A stretch of DNA of 64,000 nt from G963665185 sp963665185. GTDB taxonomy: Bacteria; Desulfobacterota; Desulfovibrionia; Desulfovibrionales; Desulfovibrionaceae. How positions within the stretch are numbered: the first letter of the stretch is position 1; each line of letters opens with the position of its first letter. The DNA lies in assembly GCA_963665185.2 (NCBI GenBank), contig CAXXPO010000022.1, forward strand, positions 4,457 through 68,456. Direction: 5' to 3'. The position numbers were made by a program, and so were the translations under genes. The notes beneath the pieces were generated by a model that was given only the letters and a program-made list of their open reading frames with translations, was not told where the DNA came from and searched no databases. Shown here piece by piece: positions 36,725 to 46,180 of the stretch.

Positions 36725-39292
36725 ATGATGCATCATGGTGGAAATCTTACGTACTACGCGCGTTTGGCGGGTTGTAATCCGAGCGAAATTCTGGATTTTT
36801 CCGCGAACATGAATCCCTTGGGACCTCCGGCCTGGCTGCGCGAGGAGGTGAGCCGGGTCTTGGGCGGTGTGGTTCATTATCCCGACCCGGACTGTCTGGC
36901 GCTGCTGGAAGCGGCGGCGGCGCGGTACGGGGTGGACGCGGCGGAGTTGTTCGCCTGCAACGGCACCAGCGAGGCCTTGTTTGTTCTGTCCAGGGTGCTG
37001 GGGCGGATGTTCGGGCTGAGGCGTGCCATTGTGCCCGGCCCGGCGTATGTGGATTACCGTTGCGCGGCAGAACAGGCGGGGCTGAACGTGGCCACTTTGC
37101 TGCTCGAGGAGGCCGAAGGGTTCCGGGTGGATTTCGCGGCCCTGGACGGGATGCTGGGCGGGGGTTCCGCCCTGGTGTTTCTGGGGCGGCCCAACAATCC
37201 CACGGGCGTTGCGGTTGCGGCGCAGGATGTGCGGGATATTGCGGCGCGGCGGCCGGACAGTGTTTTCGTGGTGGACGAGGCGTTTGCGGATTTTCTGGAG
37301 GATGAGGACCGGGTGGTGCAGGGGCGTCCCGCCAATGTGGTGGGAATGCTCTCTCTGACCAAATTTTATGCCGTGGCCGGACTGCGCCTGGGGCTGGTGG
37401 CTGGTGCGCCGGATGTGGTGGACAGACTGAAGGCCGCGAGCGCACCGTGGGCGGTGAACGGCATTGCCCAGGCCGTGGGTGCGCGGGCGTTGCGGGATGC
37501 GGAGTACGCCCGGCGGTCGCGTGCGGAGTGCGCACGTTTGCGGCGGGGGTTGAGCGAAGCGCTGGCAGCGGTTCCGGGACTTCGCGTCTATCCCGGCGAG
37601 GCAAATTATCTGTTGTGCAGGCTGGAGCGGGGAAGCGGGCAGGAACTTTTCGACAAGCTGATCACCCGGCGCATCGCCCTGCGGACGTGCGGGAACTACG
37701 ACGGCCTGGACGACAGGTATTTTCGCGTGGCCGTGCGCACCGAGGACGACAACGCGCGTCTGGTGTCCGCGCTTGCGCAGAGCATGGGGCAGAAGAGATC
37801 GTCCCGCCGGCAACGGAAAACACCCGCAATCATGTTTCAGGGGACGTGTTCGGACGCGGGCAAGAGCCTGCTGGCAGCGGCCATGTGCCGGATTCTGCTG
37901 CGCAGGGGACTGCGGGTCGCGCCGTTCAAGGCGCAGAACATGTCGCTCAATTCCTTTGTGACCCTGGACGGGGGCGAGATGGGCCGCGCCCAGGCCACCC
38001 AGGCAGCGGCCTGTCGGCTGGAGCCGGACGTGCGCATGAATCCGGTGCTGCTCAAGCCGTCCAGCGACACGGGCTCGCAGGTGATCGTCATGGGCAAACC
38101 CGTGGGAACCATGCGCGTGGGCGCGTACATCGACTACAAACGGCAGGCGGTGCAGGCGGTTCATTCCGCGTATGACGGACTGGCCGCGGAATCCGACGTC
38201 ATGGTGCTGGAGGGGGCGGGTTCGCCAGCAGAGATCAACCTCAAGGCGCACGACATCGTGAACATGCACATGGCAGGCTATGCGCAGGCCCGTGTGCTGC
38301 TGGTTGCGGACATTGACCGGGGCGGTTCGTACGCATCGCTGATAGGGACCATGGAGTGCCTGGAAGAGCGGGAGCGGGCATTGGTAAAGGGCTTTGTGCT
38401 GAACAAATTTCGCGGCGACGCCTCGCTGCTGGCTCCGGCCAATGATATGGTGCTGTACCGGACGGGCGTGCCCGTGCTGGGCGTGATTCCCTACGAGCAT
38501 GACCACGGCCTGCCGGAAGAGGATTCGGTCTCGTTCAAGGCCGGGCGTCTGGAGCGGGAACGGGGCGCTGCCGAGTTGGATATCGCGGTGATCGACCTGC
38601 GTCATATTTCCAATTTCACGGATTTCGACGCGTTTGGCTGCGAACCGGACGTACATGTGCGCCAGGTGCGCAGGCCAGAGGAGCTGGGCTTTCCCGACGC
38701 CATCCTCCTGCCGGGCAGCAAGAACACCATCGGCGACATGCGTTTTTTGCGCGAAACCGGACTTTTCCGGGCCATTCTGGACAGGGTGGGAAAAGCGGAG
38801 ATCGTGGGCATCTGCGGGGGGCTGCAAATGCTGGGACGCACGGTGGCCGATCCGTTGGGGGTGGAGTCGGAAGCCCTGGAAATTCCCGGCCTTTCCCTTC
38901 TGCCTCTCAGAACGACCCTGGACGCGGACAAGACCCTGGTCCGTGCGGAGTGCGTCCATTCTCCCAGCGGTTTGAAGGTTTCAGGCTACGAGATCCACCA
39001 CGGCGTGAGCACGCCCCTGTCCGACGATCTGCTGCCCTGCGTGGTGCGTGCCGACGGCAAGGCCGTCGGCTTCGGCCTGCCGGAACAGCGCGTCTGGGGA
39101 ACCTACCTGCACGGCGTGTTCGACGCGGATGATTTCCGCAGGTTGTTTCTGGATTCCCTGCGCGTTCGCAAGGGGCTCGCCCCTGTGGGACAGGCAGGCA
39201 TTTACGATATCCAGCCTGCGTTGGACCGGCTGGCGGACGTGGTGGAGTCGAATATGGATATGGAGAGGGTTTTGAGGATGCTGGGACTGTAA
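36725..39292 (+). CDS. cobQ: Fused threonine-phosphate decarboxylase and cobyric acid synthase
   Basis: 855 residues carrying two cobalamin enzymes. Residues about 1-355 are a class I/II PLP aminotransferase fold (CobD/CobC type): DFSANMNPLGPPAWL, FLGRPNNPTGVAV, VVDEAFADFLED, and the PLP lysine in LTKFYAVAGLRLGL. Residues about 365-855 are CobQ: PAIMFQGTCSDAGKSLLAAA (nucleotide loop), FKAQNMSLNSFVTL, VLEGAGSPAEINL, and the glutamine amidotransferase triad with Cys in GICGGLQMLGR and His in WGTYLHGVFD. The first part makes (R)-1-amino-2-propanol phosphate, the second amidates cobyrinic acid diamide. ATG 36725 is the likely start; ATG 36728 follows directly. This fusion is known from Desulfovibrio-type genomes. 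Confidence 0.93.
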   Translation: MMHHGGNLTYYARLAGCNPSEILDFSANMNPLGPPAWLREEVSRVLGGVVHYPDPDCLALLEAAAARYGVDAAELFACNGTSEALFVLSRVLGRMFGLRRAIVPGPAYVDYRCAAEQAGLNVATLLLEEAEGFRVDFAALDGMLGGGSALVFLGRPNNPTGVAVAAQDVRDIAARRPDSVFVVDEAFADFLEDEDRVVQGRPANVVGMLSLTKFYAVAGLRLGLVAGAPDVVDRLKAASAPWAVNGIAQAVGARALRDAEYARRSRAECARLRRGLSEALAAVPGLRVYPGEANYLLCRLERGSGQELFDKLITRRIALRTCGNYDGLDDRYFRVAVRTEDDNARLVSALAQSMGQKRSSRRQRKTPAIMFQGTCSDAGKSLLAAAMCRILLRRGLRVAPFKAQNMSLNSFVTLDGGEMGRAQATQAAACRLEPDVRMNPVLLKPSSDTGSQVIVMGKPVGTMRVGAYIDYKRQAVQAVHSAYDGLAAESDVMVLEGAGSPAEINLKAHDIVNMHMAGYAQARVLLVADIDRGGSYASLIGTMECLEERERALVKGFVLNKFRGDASLLAPANDMVLYRTGVPVLGVIPYEHDHGLPEEDSVSFKAGRLERERGAAELDIAVIDLRHISNFTDFDAFGCEPDVHVRQVRRPEELGFPDAILLPGSKNTIGDMRFLRETGLFRAILDRVGKAEIVGICGGLQMLGRTVADPLGVESEALEIPGLSLLPLRTTLDADKTLVRAECVHSPSGLKVSGYEIHHGVSTPLSDDLLPCVVRADGKAVGFGLPEQRVWGTYLHGVFDADDFRRLFLDSLRVRKGLAPVGQAGIYDIQPALDRLADVVESNMDMERVLRMLGL

Positions 39293-39317
39293 GACGGTTC
39301 CTTCCCGCCCTTGTTGT

Positions 39318-39407
39318 AATGCGGGGGACCGGGGGAGATCATCCCCCCCGGCCGCCGGAGGCAATTTTTTTCCTACGCCACTTCCACTCCGCCCATGTCG
39401 TGGCGGA
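39318..39407. repeat. Direct repeat 2, orphan copy of the pyrC 3' end
   Basis: Matches 41877-41965 with few differences. Read on the minus strand it encodes RHDMGGVEVA-stop, the pyrC C-terminus, where the genuine copy has RHYMGGVEVA. It includes the GC-rich hairpin GGGGGACCGGGGGAG/CCCCCGG downstream of pyrC. No pyrC body is attached here. Confidence 0.9.
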
Positions 39408-39440
39408 AGTCACATCCTCGCGCAGGGAAGAATACGCTGG

Positions 39441-41540
39441 CTACACCACCGGGAACAGGGTCTGCATGTGGGCCTTCATGGTCGGACTCAACTGTTTGAA
39501 CAGCCGGGCGTTGTAGGACGCGTTGTACGGAATCCCCTGGGATGACATGTCCGGATATTTGATGGACGGGTCGGGAACCCCGCCAATTTTGGTGCCCTGG
39601 TCGCCAGCCTGGAGTCTTGTCGGGTCCGTAGGCGGCAATACAGTGCTCCCATATGTCAGGTAGTTGGCGGAACCCGAGGTGAGATCGGTATGGACTATCT
39701 GTTGTGTGGCAATCGCATTTCTTCTGGATTTGAAGGCAGGCGTCCCCTCTGCAAAAGCCGGATCAACGTTCACCGCCTCAATCGAAATGGTGTAGTCTTT
39801 GTTGAGGAATATTTCAAAGGTGCGGAACTGCTGCGGAAAATCACGCAGTGACGAGGTCTCAACCTGCCAGAATCCTTTTTCAGGCTCATTGGCCCTGTCT
39901 GGGGATACAAACGCCTTGATGTGATTGACATGGCGGTGTCCGGCGATCCACATCAGCAGGTTGGGGGTATTCTGAAGTTTTTCGACAAGTCCGGCCAGGT
40001 TTACGGCGTTGGTCATGGTGGCCGATGCATCGACATCGGAACCTCTCCACCACTCCAGCTCGGTGCCCACATTGGCCACCGCAATGGGAATATGGGCAGC
40101 GATGATCATCAGCTGATTGGCTGCCTGTCCATCTTCAAGCTCGGCCTGGAGCCAGGCCCAGCGCGCACCATCAAGAAATCCGTGGCCGTGGATGTCGACA
40201 GAGCCGTCGTCTTCCCGCTGGGTATCGTCAAGCACGATGATCTTGAGCGGCACATCGGACTTGGGCTGGAAGCTGTAACAGGCAAAGCCGGCTCTATCGG
40301 CCTCCGGCACCAGTTTGAAATTCTGGTTGGATGAAACCAGGTTGAAACCATGGCCCACCGGGCTGGTCTTTGTGTTGAAGAATTCCCGGATAAATTCCTC
40401 TCTGTGCAGTGACCGGCGGTCGGGATCGGCGGCAACTTTCGGCGGGGTCGTGTAAAGCCCCACTGCTCCTGATTTGATTATGGCACCGTCAATGGTGGAG
40501 CCATCGATGACTCCTTGGAAAAATTGCGGCAAACTTGAATCCGTCAGATTTTTCTTGTCGAACAAGGCGGGGAATTTTTGGGGATCCGGAGTCAGCAAGT
40601 CGTTCGATATCGACCAGACGTTTTCGCTTACGTATGAATCCTCAAGACCGGATTCGTACACGGGAAAGGAGCCGACCAGGAAATGGTCGTGGTTGCCCAA
40701 GGCCTGATAAAAAGGAATCGATTTATCGAGTCCCGCCGCCTTGAACTGCTTCTGGTAATCAATCTTGTCCGCGCCGAGGTGATCACCCGAGCTAGGGGTG
40801 ATCACCTCGCCATCGAGGATGTCGATGTACCACCTCAGTTCGTTATACCCGGTCGAATTGCACACATCCCCCAGAGAGATGCCAAAATCAAAGGGATTTT
40901 CTTTATTCAGAACGTTTGCGGTCTGGATGGCCGCATCAAAAACATGGGGCGTGTAGGGCATGACCCCCGAATAGATGGATGTGTTTGTTCCGGCGTAGCC
41001 AGGATTCGATTGCTGAAGGAACATCAGCTGGTTGGGTGCTTCCTTGTCGGTGAGATGGATATCGGTCATGGCAAAAAAGTTTGCCAGCTTTGTTGTTTTC
41101 TCAATGGCTGAGGTATCGTAACTGGGAGGCATGATGTCGTTGCGCGGGTCGATCACCAGAGGCTGGCCTGTGTATTCCCATTTGCCATAGCCCAGACGGT
41201 CGTATTCTGTGATGTGGTCGAGTTGATTCCAGGTCAGAGCCGTTCCCCCATTGGGGCTTGTCGCCGGGTCGGCCGGATCAGGCATCGTACCGGGAGTGGG
41301 AGGTGCAGAAGGCTTGCCATACGGAAATGTGATCATCCTCGTGGTTGTTTTAACAACCGTGGGGTCAATGGGGTATTCTGCTATCTGTGTTGTGGTTCCG
41401 CTTCCTTCGTTGCAGCCAAACATCAAGGGCGTGAAAGAAAAGCATACGGCTGTGCTTGCAACTGTTTTTATGAATCTTCTTCGGGTAACACCATCGCTTT
41501 TATCTGTATTGCTTGACTGGTGTGGATTGCTTTTTAACAT
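39441..41540 (-). CDS. Tat-exported metallophosphoesterase
   Basis: 699 residues, complete. The N-terminus VTRRRFIKTVASTAV is a twin-arginine signal, followed by FTPLMFGCNEGSG, so the protein could also be a lipoprotein. Calcineurin-like metal motifs follow in order: FFAMTDIHLTD (DxH), FGISLGDVCNS (GD), FYQALGNHDHFLVGS (GNHD), then LMIIAAHIPIA and IAGHRHVNHIK (GHxH). All metal ligands appear intact. The length and long inserts recall the TIGR03768-type phosphoesterases. It probably acts in the periplasm on phosphate esters, perhaps for phosphate scavenging. Base composition is lower in GC than its neighbours and it sits between duplicated pyrC tails, so it was probably acquired. Confidence 0.88.
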   Translation of the reverse strand: MLKSNPHQSSNTDKSDGVTRRRFIKTVASTAVCFSFTPLMFGCNEGSGTTTQIAEYPIDPTVVKTTTRMITFPYGKPSAPPTPGTMPDPADPATSPNGGTALTWNQLDHITEYDRLGYGKWEYTGQPLVIDPRNDIMPPSYDTSAIEKTTKLANFFAMTDIHLTDKEAPNQLMFLQQSNPGYAGTNTSIYSGVMPYTPHVFDAAIQTANVLNKENPFDFGISLGDVCNSTGYNELRWYIDILDGEVITPSSGDHLGADKIDYQKQFKAAGLDKSIPFYQALGNHDHFLVGSFPVYESGLEDSYVSENVWSISNDLLTPDPQKFPALFDKKNLTDSSLPQFFQGVIDGSTIDGAIIKSGAVGLYTTPPKVAADPDRRSLHREEFIREFFNTKTSPVGHGFNLVSSNQNFKLVPEADRAGFACYSFQPKSDVPLKIIVLDDTQREDDGSVDIHGHGFLDGARWAWLQAELEDGQAANQLMIIAAHIPIAVANVGTELEWWRGSDVDASATMTNAVNLAGLVEKLQNTPNLLMWIAGHRHVNHIKAFVSPDRANEPEKGFWQVETSSLRDFPQQFRTFEIFLNKDYTISIEAVNVDPAFAEGTPAFKSRRNAIATQQIVHTDLTSGSANYLTYGSTVLPPTDPTRLQAGDQGTKIGGVPDPSIKYPDMSSQGIPYNASYNARLFKQLSPTMKAHMQTLFPVV

Positions 41541-41805
41541 TATTATGGTTCTCTTGTTTGTGGTTCAGTGCCATTCCGTTCGCCTAAGCCCCAATAAAAG
41601 CGTTTAAAAATTTCTTACAAAAATTGCGCAATTGGTGTCCGAGCAACGTTTAACAAAATAATTGGGGGGGAACAGTCAAATAGCACAATCTCCGATCTGG
41701 AGTCTACATTTGATTCCGAACCATGTTTATGGAGATGCGAAGAAGTAGTGATGATAATATAGAGTTGTTTCCTTTTTTAAATGAAGTTGGAATTGCCTTT
41801 ATCTC
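41541..41805. other. AT-rich spacer upstream of the phosphoesterase
   Basis: 265 bases that must contain the phosphoesterase promoter. A short plus-strand frame from 41723 (FMEMRRSSDDNIELFPFLNE) could be a gene fragment but matches no family I know. Nothing else stands out. Confidence 0.4.
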
Positions 41806-41878
41806 TTCCGTGCAATGCAATAAGCCCCGGACAAAAGAACACTGTTCTTTTGTCCGGGGCTTATTGCATTGCACGGAA
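41806..41878. terminator. 73-bp perfect palindrome beside direct repeat 2
   Basis: Two exact 36-base arms around a single C; the ends are TTCCGTGCAATGC and GCATTGCACGGAA, the centre AAAAGAACACTGTTCTTTT. It touches the distal copy of direct repeat 2 at 41877. It may terminate pyrC or be the scar of the insertion event. Confidence 0.8.
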
Positions 41879-41965
41879 TGCGGGGGACCGGGGGAGGTCA
41901 TCTCCCCCGGCCGCCGGAGGCAATTTTTTCCTACGCCACTTCCACTCCGCCCATGTAGTGGCGGA
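41877..41965. repeat. Direct repeat 2, copy within the intact pyrC
   Basis: The pyrC last codons and downstream GC-rich hairpin, repeated at 39318-39407. Confidence 0.9.
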
Positions 41966-43202
41966 CGACGCGGCCTTGCAGTTCCTGTCCCAGAAGGGGG
42001 GTGTTTTTCCCTTTGGAGAACAAGGTCTGCGGGCTGACGGTCCAGGCGTGGTCCGGATCGAAGAGGGAGAAGTCGGCCGGGTCGCCGGGGATGAAGCGGC
42101 AGACCCTGATGCCGAAGATGCGGGCCGGAGCGTAGCACCAGAGGTCGATGAACCTGTCCAGGGGCAGCAGGTTGTCGCGCACCAGGGAGTAGGTCTGGCT
42201 GAGGGCCGTATCCAGGCCGGAGATGCCGCAGGGCGCGTCCTGGAATTCCACTTCCTTTTCGTGGGCCGCGTGGGGCGCGTGGTCGGTTGCCAGGATGTCT
42301 ATGGTTCCGTCGGCAATGGCGGCGCGCATGGCTTGCAGGTCGGCCTGGGTGCGCAGAGGCGGGCTGACTTTGGCGTCGGTGTTGTAGCCGTCCACCGCGT
42401 TTTCCGTGAGGAAGAGGTAGTGGGGGCAGGTTTCTGCCGTGACCTTCACACCGCGGGCCTTGGCCTCGCGGATGAGGTTGAGCGAGCCGATGCAGGAGAT
42501 GTGGGCCAGATGGATGGGAATATCAAGGTATTCGGCCAGCAGGATGTCGCGGGCCACCTGTGCGGCTTCCGCTGCCCAGGGCTGGCCGCGCAGGCCGAGC
42601 CGGGCGCTGACTTCGCCTTCGTTCATGCCCGCGCCGGGGGCCATGAAGGGATCTTCGCAATGGTCGATGACGATTTTACCGATGGTCTGGGCGTATTCCA
42701 TGGCGCGGCGGAAGTACTCGGAATTGAGCACGGGCAGGCCGTCGTTGGAAAAGGCGATGCATCCGGCCCGGGCGAGTTCGGCCATGGGCGCGAGCTGTTC
42801 TCCCTTGAGGCCGCGTGTGAGCGCGCCGATGGGGTGCAGATGCGGCCCGTGGGGGTGGTGCTTGCGGGCCTGGGCCAGCATGAGGTCGGTAACCGAGGCG
42901 TCGTCATTTACAGGAAGGGTGTTGGCCATGGCCATGACGTGTCCGAAACCGCCGTGGACTGCGGCGCGCAGGCCCGAGGCGATGTCTTCCTTGTATTCGA
43001 AGCCGGGTTCGCGCAGGTGCACGTGGGCGTCCACGAGGCTGGGCAGGAGCATCAGCCCTTTGGCGTCCAGGTTGTGCCTGCCGTGGCGTTCGGCATCGGG
43101 CATGGAGGGGGCGAGGCCCAGAATGTGGCCTTCGGAAACCATGACGTCCACCAGATCGCCCTTCCACAAGGCGTTGCGTACGACGAGATCGGGTGCGCTC
43201 AT
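41931..43202 (-). CDS. pyrC: Dihydroorotase
   Basis: Cyclises carbamoyl-aspartate to dihydroorotate in pyrimidine synthesis. 423 residues from ATG 43202 (MSAPDLVVRNALWKGDLVDV). Zinc ligands are in LVDAHVHLREPGFEYKEDIA (HxH), the His of VIDHCEDP, HLAHIS, and Asp in ILATDHAPHA. This is the class I (PyrC2-like, amidohydrolase) type. The start overlaps the pyrB stop by 4 bases (ATGA), so translation is coupled. The last 12 codons and the downstream hairpin are duplicated at 39318-39407. A longer open frame to 43805 is the shadow of pyrB and should not be used. Confidence 0.96.
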   Translation of the reverse strand: MSAPDLVVRNALWKGDLVDVMVSEGHILGLAPSMPDAERHGRHNLDAKGLMLLPSLVDAHVHLREPGFEYKEDIASGLRAAVHGGFGHVMAMANTLPVNDDASVTDLMLAQARKHHPHGPHLHPIGALTRGLKGEQLAPMAELARAGCIAFSNDGLPVLNSEYFRRAMEYAQTIGKIVIDHCEDPFMAPGAGMNEGEVSARLGLRGQPWAAEAAQVARDILLAEYLDIPIHLAHISCIGSLNLIREAKARGVKVTAETCPHYLFLTENAVDGYNTDAKVSPPLRTQADLQAMRAAIADGTIDILATDHAPHAAHEKEVEFQDAPCGISGLDTALSQTYSLVRDNLLPLDRFIDLWCYAPARIFGIRVCRFIPGDPADFSLFDPDHAWTVSPQTLFSKGKNTPLLGQELQGRVVRHYMGGVEVA

Positions 43203-44150
43203 TGGGTGCACTCCGTACAGGTGATGTAGAGGTAGAGAAGGGCCATGCGCACGGCCACACCGCTGGCCACCTGGTCCAGGATGAGGCTTTCGGCGCAGTC
43301 GGCCAGATCGGAGGCAATTTCCACGCCCCGGTTGATGGGGCCGGGATGCAGCACGCGGGCGTCGTCCGCGGCCATGTTCATGTGGCGTCTGGTCAGCCCG
43401 AATGTGGATGCGTATTCGCGCAGGTCGGGCAGCAGTCCGGCCTGTTGGCGCTCGAGCTGCAGGCGCAGGCACATGACGGCGTCCGCGCCCTGGACGGCCT
43501 TGTCCAGGTTGTAATGAATATCCGCGGGCCAGTTGTCCACGCGGGCGGGCATCAGGGTACGCGGAGCGCACAGTCGGACCCTGGCTCCCAGCATGGTGAG
43601 CAGCTGCACATTGGAGCGGGCCACGCGGCTGTGGGCGATGTCGCCCAGGATGAGGATGGTCTTGTCTTTCACGCCGCCCCATTCCTGAGTCAGGGTGTAG
43701 GCGTCGAGGAGTGCCTGTGTGGGGTGGGCGTGCCAGCCGTCGCCCGCATTGAGGACGGAACATTCCAGCCGCTCGGCCAGAAATTTCGCCGCGCCGCTGG
43801 CCCAATGGCGGATGACGATGGCATCCGGGTTCATTGCCTGGAGTGTGAGCGCCGTATCCTTGAGGGTTTCGCCCTTGGTGAGGGAGCTGGAACTTTTCGC
43901 CAGAGCGAAGGTGTCTGCGGAGAGCCGTTTGCCTGCGACGTCAAAGGAGGTCTTGGTGCGCGTGCTGGGTTCCGCAAAAAAGAGGATGACGCTGCGGCCT
44001 TTGAGGGTGGGAACCTTTTTTACGGCTCGTGAATTGATTTCCTGAAGCATGTGGGCCGCTTCGAAAATCATGGCCACGTCGTCCGTGGAGAGCTGGTCGA
44101 CGTCGAGCAGGTCTTTATGTTGCCAGGTGCGTTTTTTTTTCTTCTGCCAT
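43199..44150 (-). CDS. pyrB: Aspartate carbamoyltransferase catalytic subunit, A9 run near start
   Basis: Joins carbamoyl phosphate to aspartate. About 316 residues. The carbamoyl-phosphate loop is FFAEPSTRTKTSFDVAGKRL; aspartate and further contacts are in VIRHWASGAAKF, HPTQALLDAYTL, LILGDIAHSRVARSN and VLHPGPINRGVEI. The natural start is ATG 44150, reading MAEEKKRTWQHKDLLDVDQ if one A is removed from the A9 run (plus 44132-44140). As printed, the frame is open upstream to 44233 without a good start. This may be a homopolymer error or real slippage. No regulatory subunit (pyrI) gene adjoins. It lies 39 bases after the radical SAM stop. Confidence 0.92.
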
Positions 44151-44189
44151 GCCGTGCCCCGCAGTTGAAGTTCGCGAAAATGTACCTGT

Positions 44190-45231
44190 TCACCGTGAGC
44201 GCAACAAGAAGAATGTTCGGTCCCAAAATTCAATGCGGTTTGTGTCTATTCCAATGGACTGAAATAGTGGGATGTTTTCGTTTCTCCATCCCTTTGTGTC
44301 GCTTTCAAAGCGTTTGGGGACGCAGAGCATGTCCAGGTTGTGCGCCCGAACATTCAACTGGAGGAGCCTTTGCCGTAAAAATCGGAAAAGTGCAAGCGAG
44401 GCGGCCCGTTGACCCAGGGCGTCGTGCCACGGACCGGCCACGATGTTGTTCAGAAAGCCTTCCTCGCGGGCAACGCCCATGCGGATGACCTGGATGTTGG
44501 CCTGCCACAGGGGCAGGAGCGCGTCGGCCAGTTGTTCGATGGCCTCTTCCAGGGACAGGGGGGGAGTAGACGCCTTTCCGGTACAGCTTTTCCAGGCCTG
44601 TGCCCGCCAGAACCACGGTGGGATGCAGCCGCACGGTCTGTACGTCCAGGCGGGTGAGAAACCGTACGTCGTCCCGGAAGGTGGCGGCCGTGGAATGCGG
44701 CAGCCCCGGCATGAGGTGCACCCCCAGCTCAAGGCCGCAACGCCGGACCAGGCGGCAGCCGCCCAGGGCCGTGGCCTGATCGTAGCCGCGCCTGCTGGCG
44801 GACAGAACGCCGGAATCAAAGGATTGAATGCCCAGCTCCACCCGGTCCAGCCCCAGAGAGGCGAGGGCGCGCAGGTCTTTTTCGTTTATGGCGTCGGGCC
44901 GTGTGGAGCAGCGGATGGCGCTGACCACTCCTTTTGCCTTGTATTGTCCCGCGAGTTCTACGAACCGTTGCGGCCATGGTGCGGGCAGGGCGGTGAACGT
45001 TCCGCCGTAAAATCCCACCTCCAGGGGAGCGTGTTGCTCCATATATATTTTTTGTAGCGTTTTACTTAAAAATTCCAACGTGTTGGCGTAGGTTGTTGCG
45101 CATTGTCCTGTTTGCGCGTGCTGATCACAGAAAAGGCAATGGCCCGAGCAGCCGGCATGCGGAAGAAATAACGGCAGAATGCGGGTTTCCCGTCGTTCGG
45201 GCCGTGGATGAAAAAAACGGATTTCGGTCAA
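44190..45231 (-). CDS. Elp3-related radical SAM protein, one apparent frameshift
   Basis: About 347 residues. ATG 45231 gives MTEIRFFHPRPERRETRILP; the cluster motif is HAGCSGHCLFCDQ, followed by VGFYGGTFTALP, LDRVELGIQSFDSGVL and GVHLMPGLPHST. This pattern matches Elp3/COG1243-type radical SAM enzymes. The frame breaks in the G7 run 44558-44564; with one base removed it continues VYSPLSLEEAIEQLADALLP, then IRMGVAREEGFLNNIVAGPW. The Elp3 acetyltransferase domain is absent, so a tRNA-elongator role cannot be assumed; these short homologues are largely uncharacterised. It heads a minus-strand group with pyrB-pyrC. A C-terminal stretch with LCVPKRFESDTKGW is unusual. Confidence 0.85.
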
Positions 45232-45631
45232 TGTCTTGTCCTTTTTTCAGCTTGGAGAGAAAAAAACTACATATAAACCCGCAATTTACAGTCAAGGGCT
45301 TGCCTAAACGGTTTGCCTGCAATAGGGTATTTCTTCGTAATGACATTTCAGCGGACGGTTCCGATACCGGAGAAGGTCGGCTGCTTCGGATGTCCGCTGG
45401 CTGAGTGGCATTGATGTCGGGCTGTTGTTGAGTAACGAGCACCAAGGTGTTGCAGCCCCGGGGAACTGTATACCCACGAAAGTCTTGTCTGTCTTCCGAG
45501 AGATGGACCCGGGTTGAGACTTTTGCAAACGGTTCCCGGGGGGGCATGGCTTGGAAAAAAGGCGGTCTTCGGACTGTCGGCATTTCGGACCGGGCTTCTT
45601 TTGCATGCACCGGTCGGAGGAGAGCGGGAAC
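45232..45631. other. Spacer before the IHF gene, no gene recognised
   Basis: 400 bases between the divergent radical SAM and IHF genes. It should hold both promoters. No convincing open frame with a ribosome site is present. Confidence 0.5.
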
Positions 45632-45949
45632 ATGGAGCACAAGACCCTTACGAAGGCGGAAATCGTAGATGCGATCTACGAGCAGGTTGACATGAACAGG
45701 GCGGAAATAAAAAGCCATGTTGAGAGTCTGCTTACCATTATGAAGGATTCCATCAAGCGGGATCACAATCTTCTGATCAGCGGGTTCGGAAAATTCGAGG
45801 CGTATGAAAAAGACGCCCGCAAGGGACGCAATCCCCAGACCAGCGAAACAATCACCCTGCCTCCGCGCAAGGTCGTGGTATTTCGCCTTTCGCGTAAATT
45901 CCGCAGTGAACTCAATAATGGTTTTTTTGACGGCGAGGACGACGAATAG
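45632..45949 (+). CDS. HU/IHF-family DNA-bending protein (IHF alpha-like)
   Basis: 105 residues from ATG 45632, preceded by GGAGGAGAG. The sequence opens MEHKTLTKAEIVDAIYEQVD and contains NLLISGFGKFEAYEKDARKG, RNPQTSETITLPPRKVVVFR and SRKFRSELN. GFGKF and the RNPQT beta-arm with its intercalating Pro are the family hallmarks. The extended arm and acidic tail fit an integration-host-factor subunit more than HU. It would bend DNA at sigma-54 promoters and recombination sites. It is followed by a very strong terminator, so it is monocistronic. Assignment to alpha over beta is uncertain. Confidence 0.92.
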   Translation: MEHKTLTKAEIVDAIYEQVDMNRAEIKSHVESLLTIMKDSIKRDHNLLISGFGKFEAYEKDARKGRNPQTSETITLPPRKVVVFRLSRKFRSELNNGFFDGEDDE

Positions 45950-46100
45950 GGAGACCTGTTTTCGGTTCCAGGCGTTCAGGTCCTGCAAGGAAAGGTCCTT
46001 GTTCGTTCAAGGCCTGGAGGTCTGCGGGCTGGTGTCTTGCCGTGGTCTCTGAAAGCCCCTATGGAGCCGACAGAAACGAAGCCCGGCGTGTAAAGAATTT

Positions 46101-46140
46101 CGCCCTGTCCGGCAGAAGCCGGACAGGGCGTTTTTTTTTT
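46101..46140 (+). terminator. Strong intrinsic terminator after the IHF gene
   Basis: CGCCCTGTCCGGC-AGAA-GCCGGACAGGGCG, a perfect 13-bp stem with a tetraloop, followed by ten T. Confidence 0.97.
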
Positions 46141-46180
46141 GCCGCAGGCGGAAATGGGCCGCTGCTCTGGCCGCTGCTGC

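Larger units (their letters stand above)
39408..41876. mobile_element. Island between duplicated pyrC ends, carrying a phosphoesterase
   Basis: About 2.5 kb between the two copies of direct repeat 2. It holds one gene (39441-41540) with its AT-rich upstream region and a 73-base palindrome (41806-41878). No transposase or integrase gene is visible. Its arrangement parallels the island behind comM. Confidence 0.65.
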
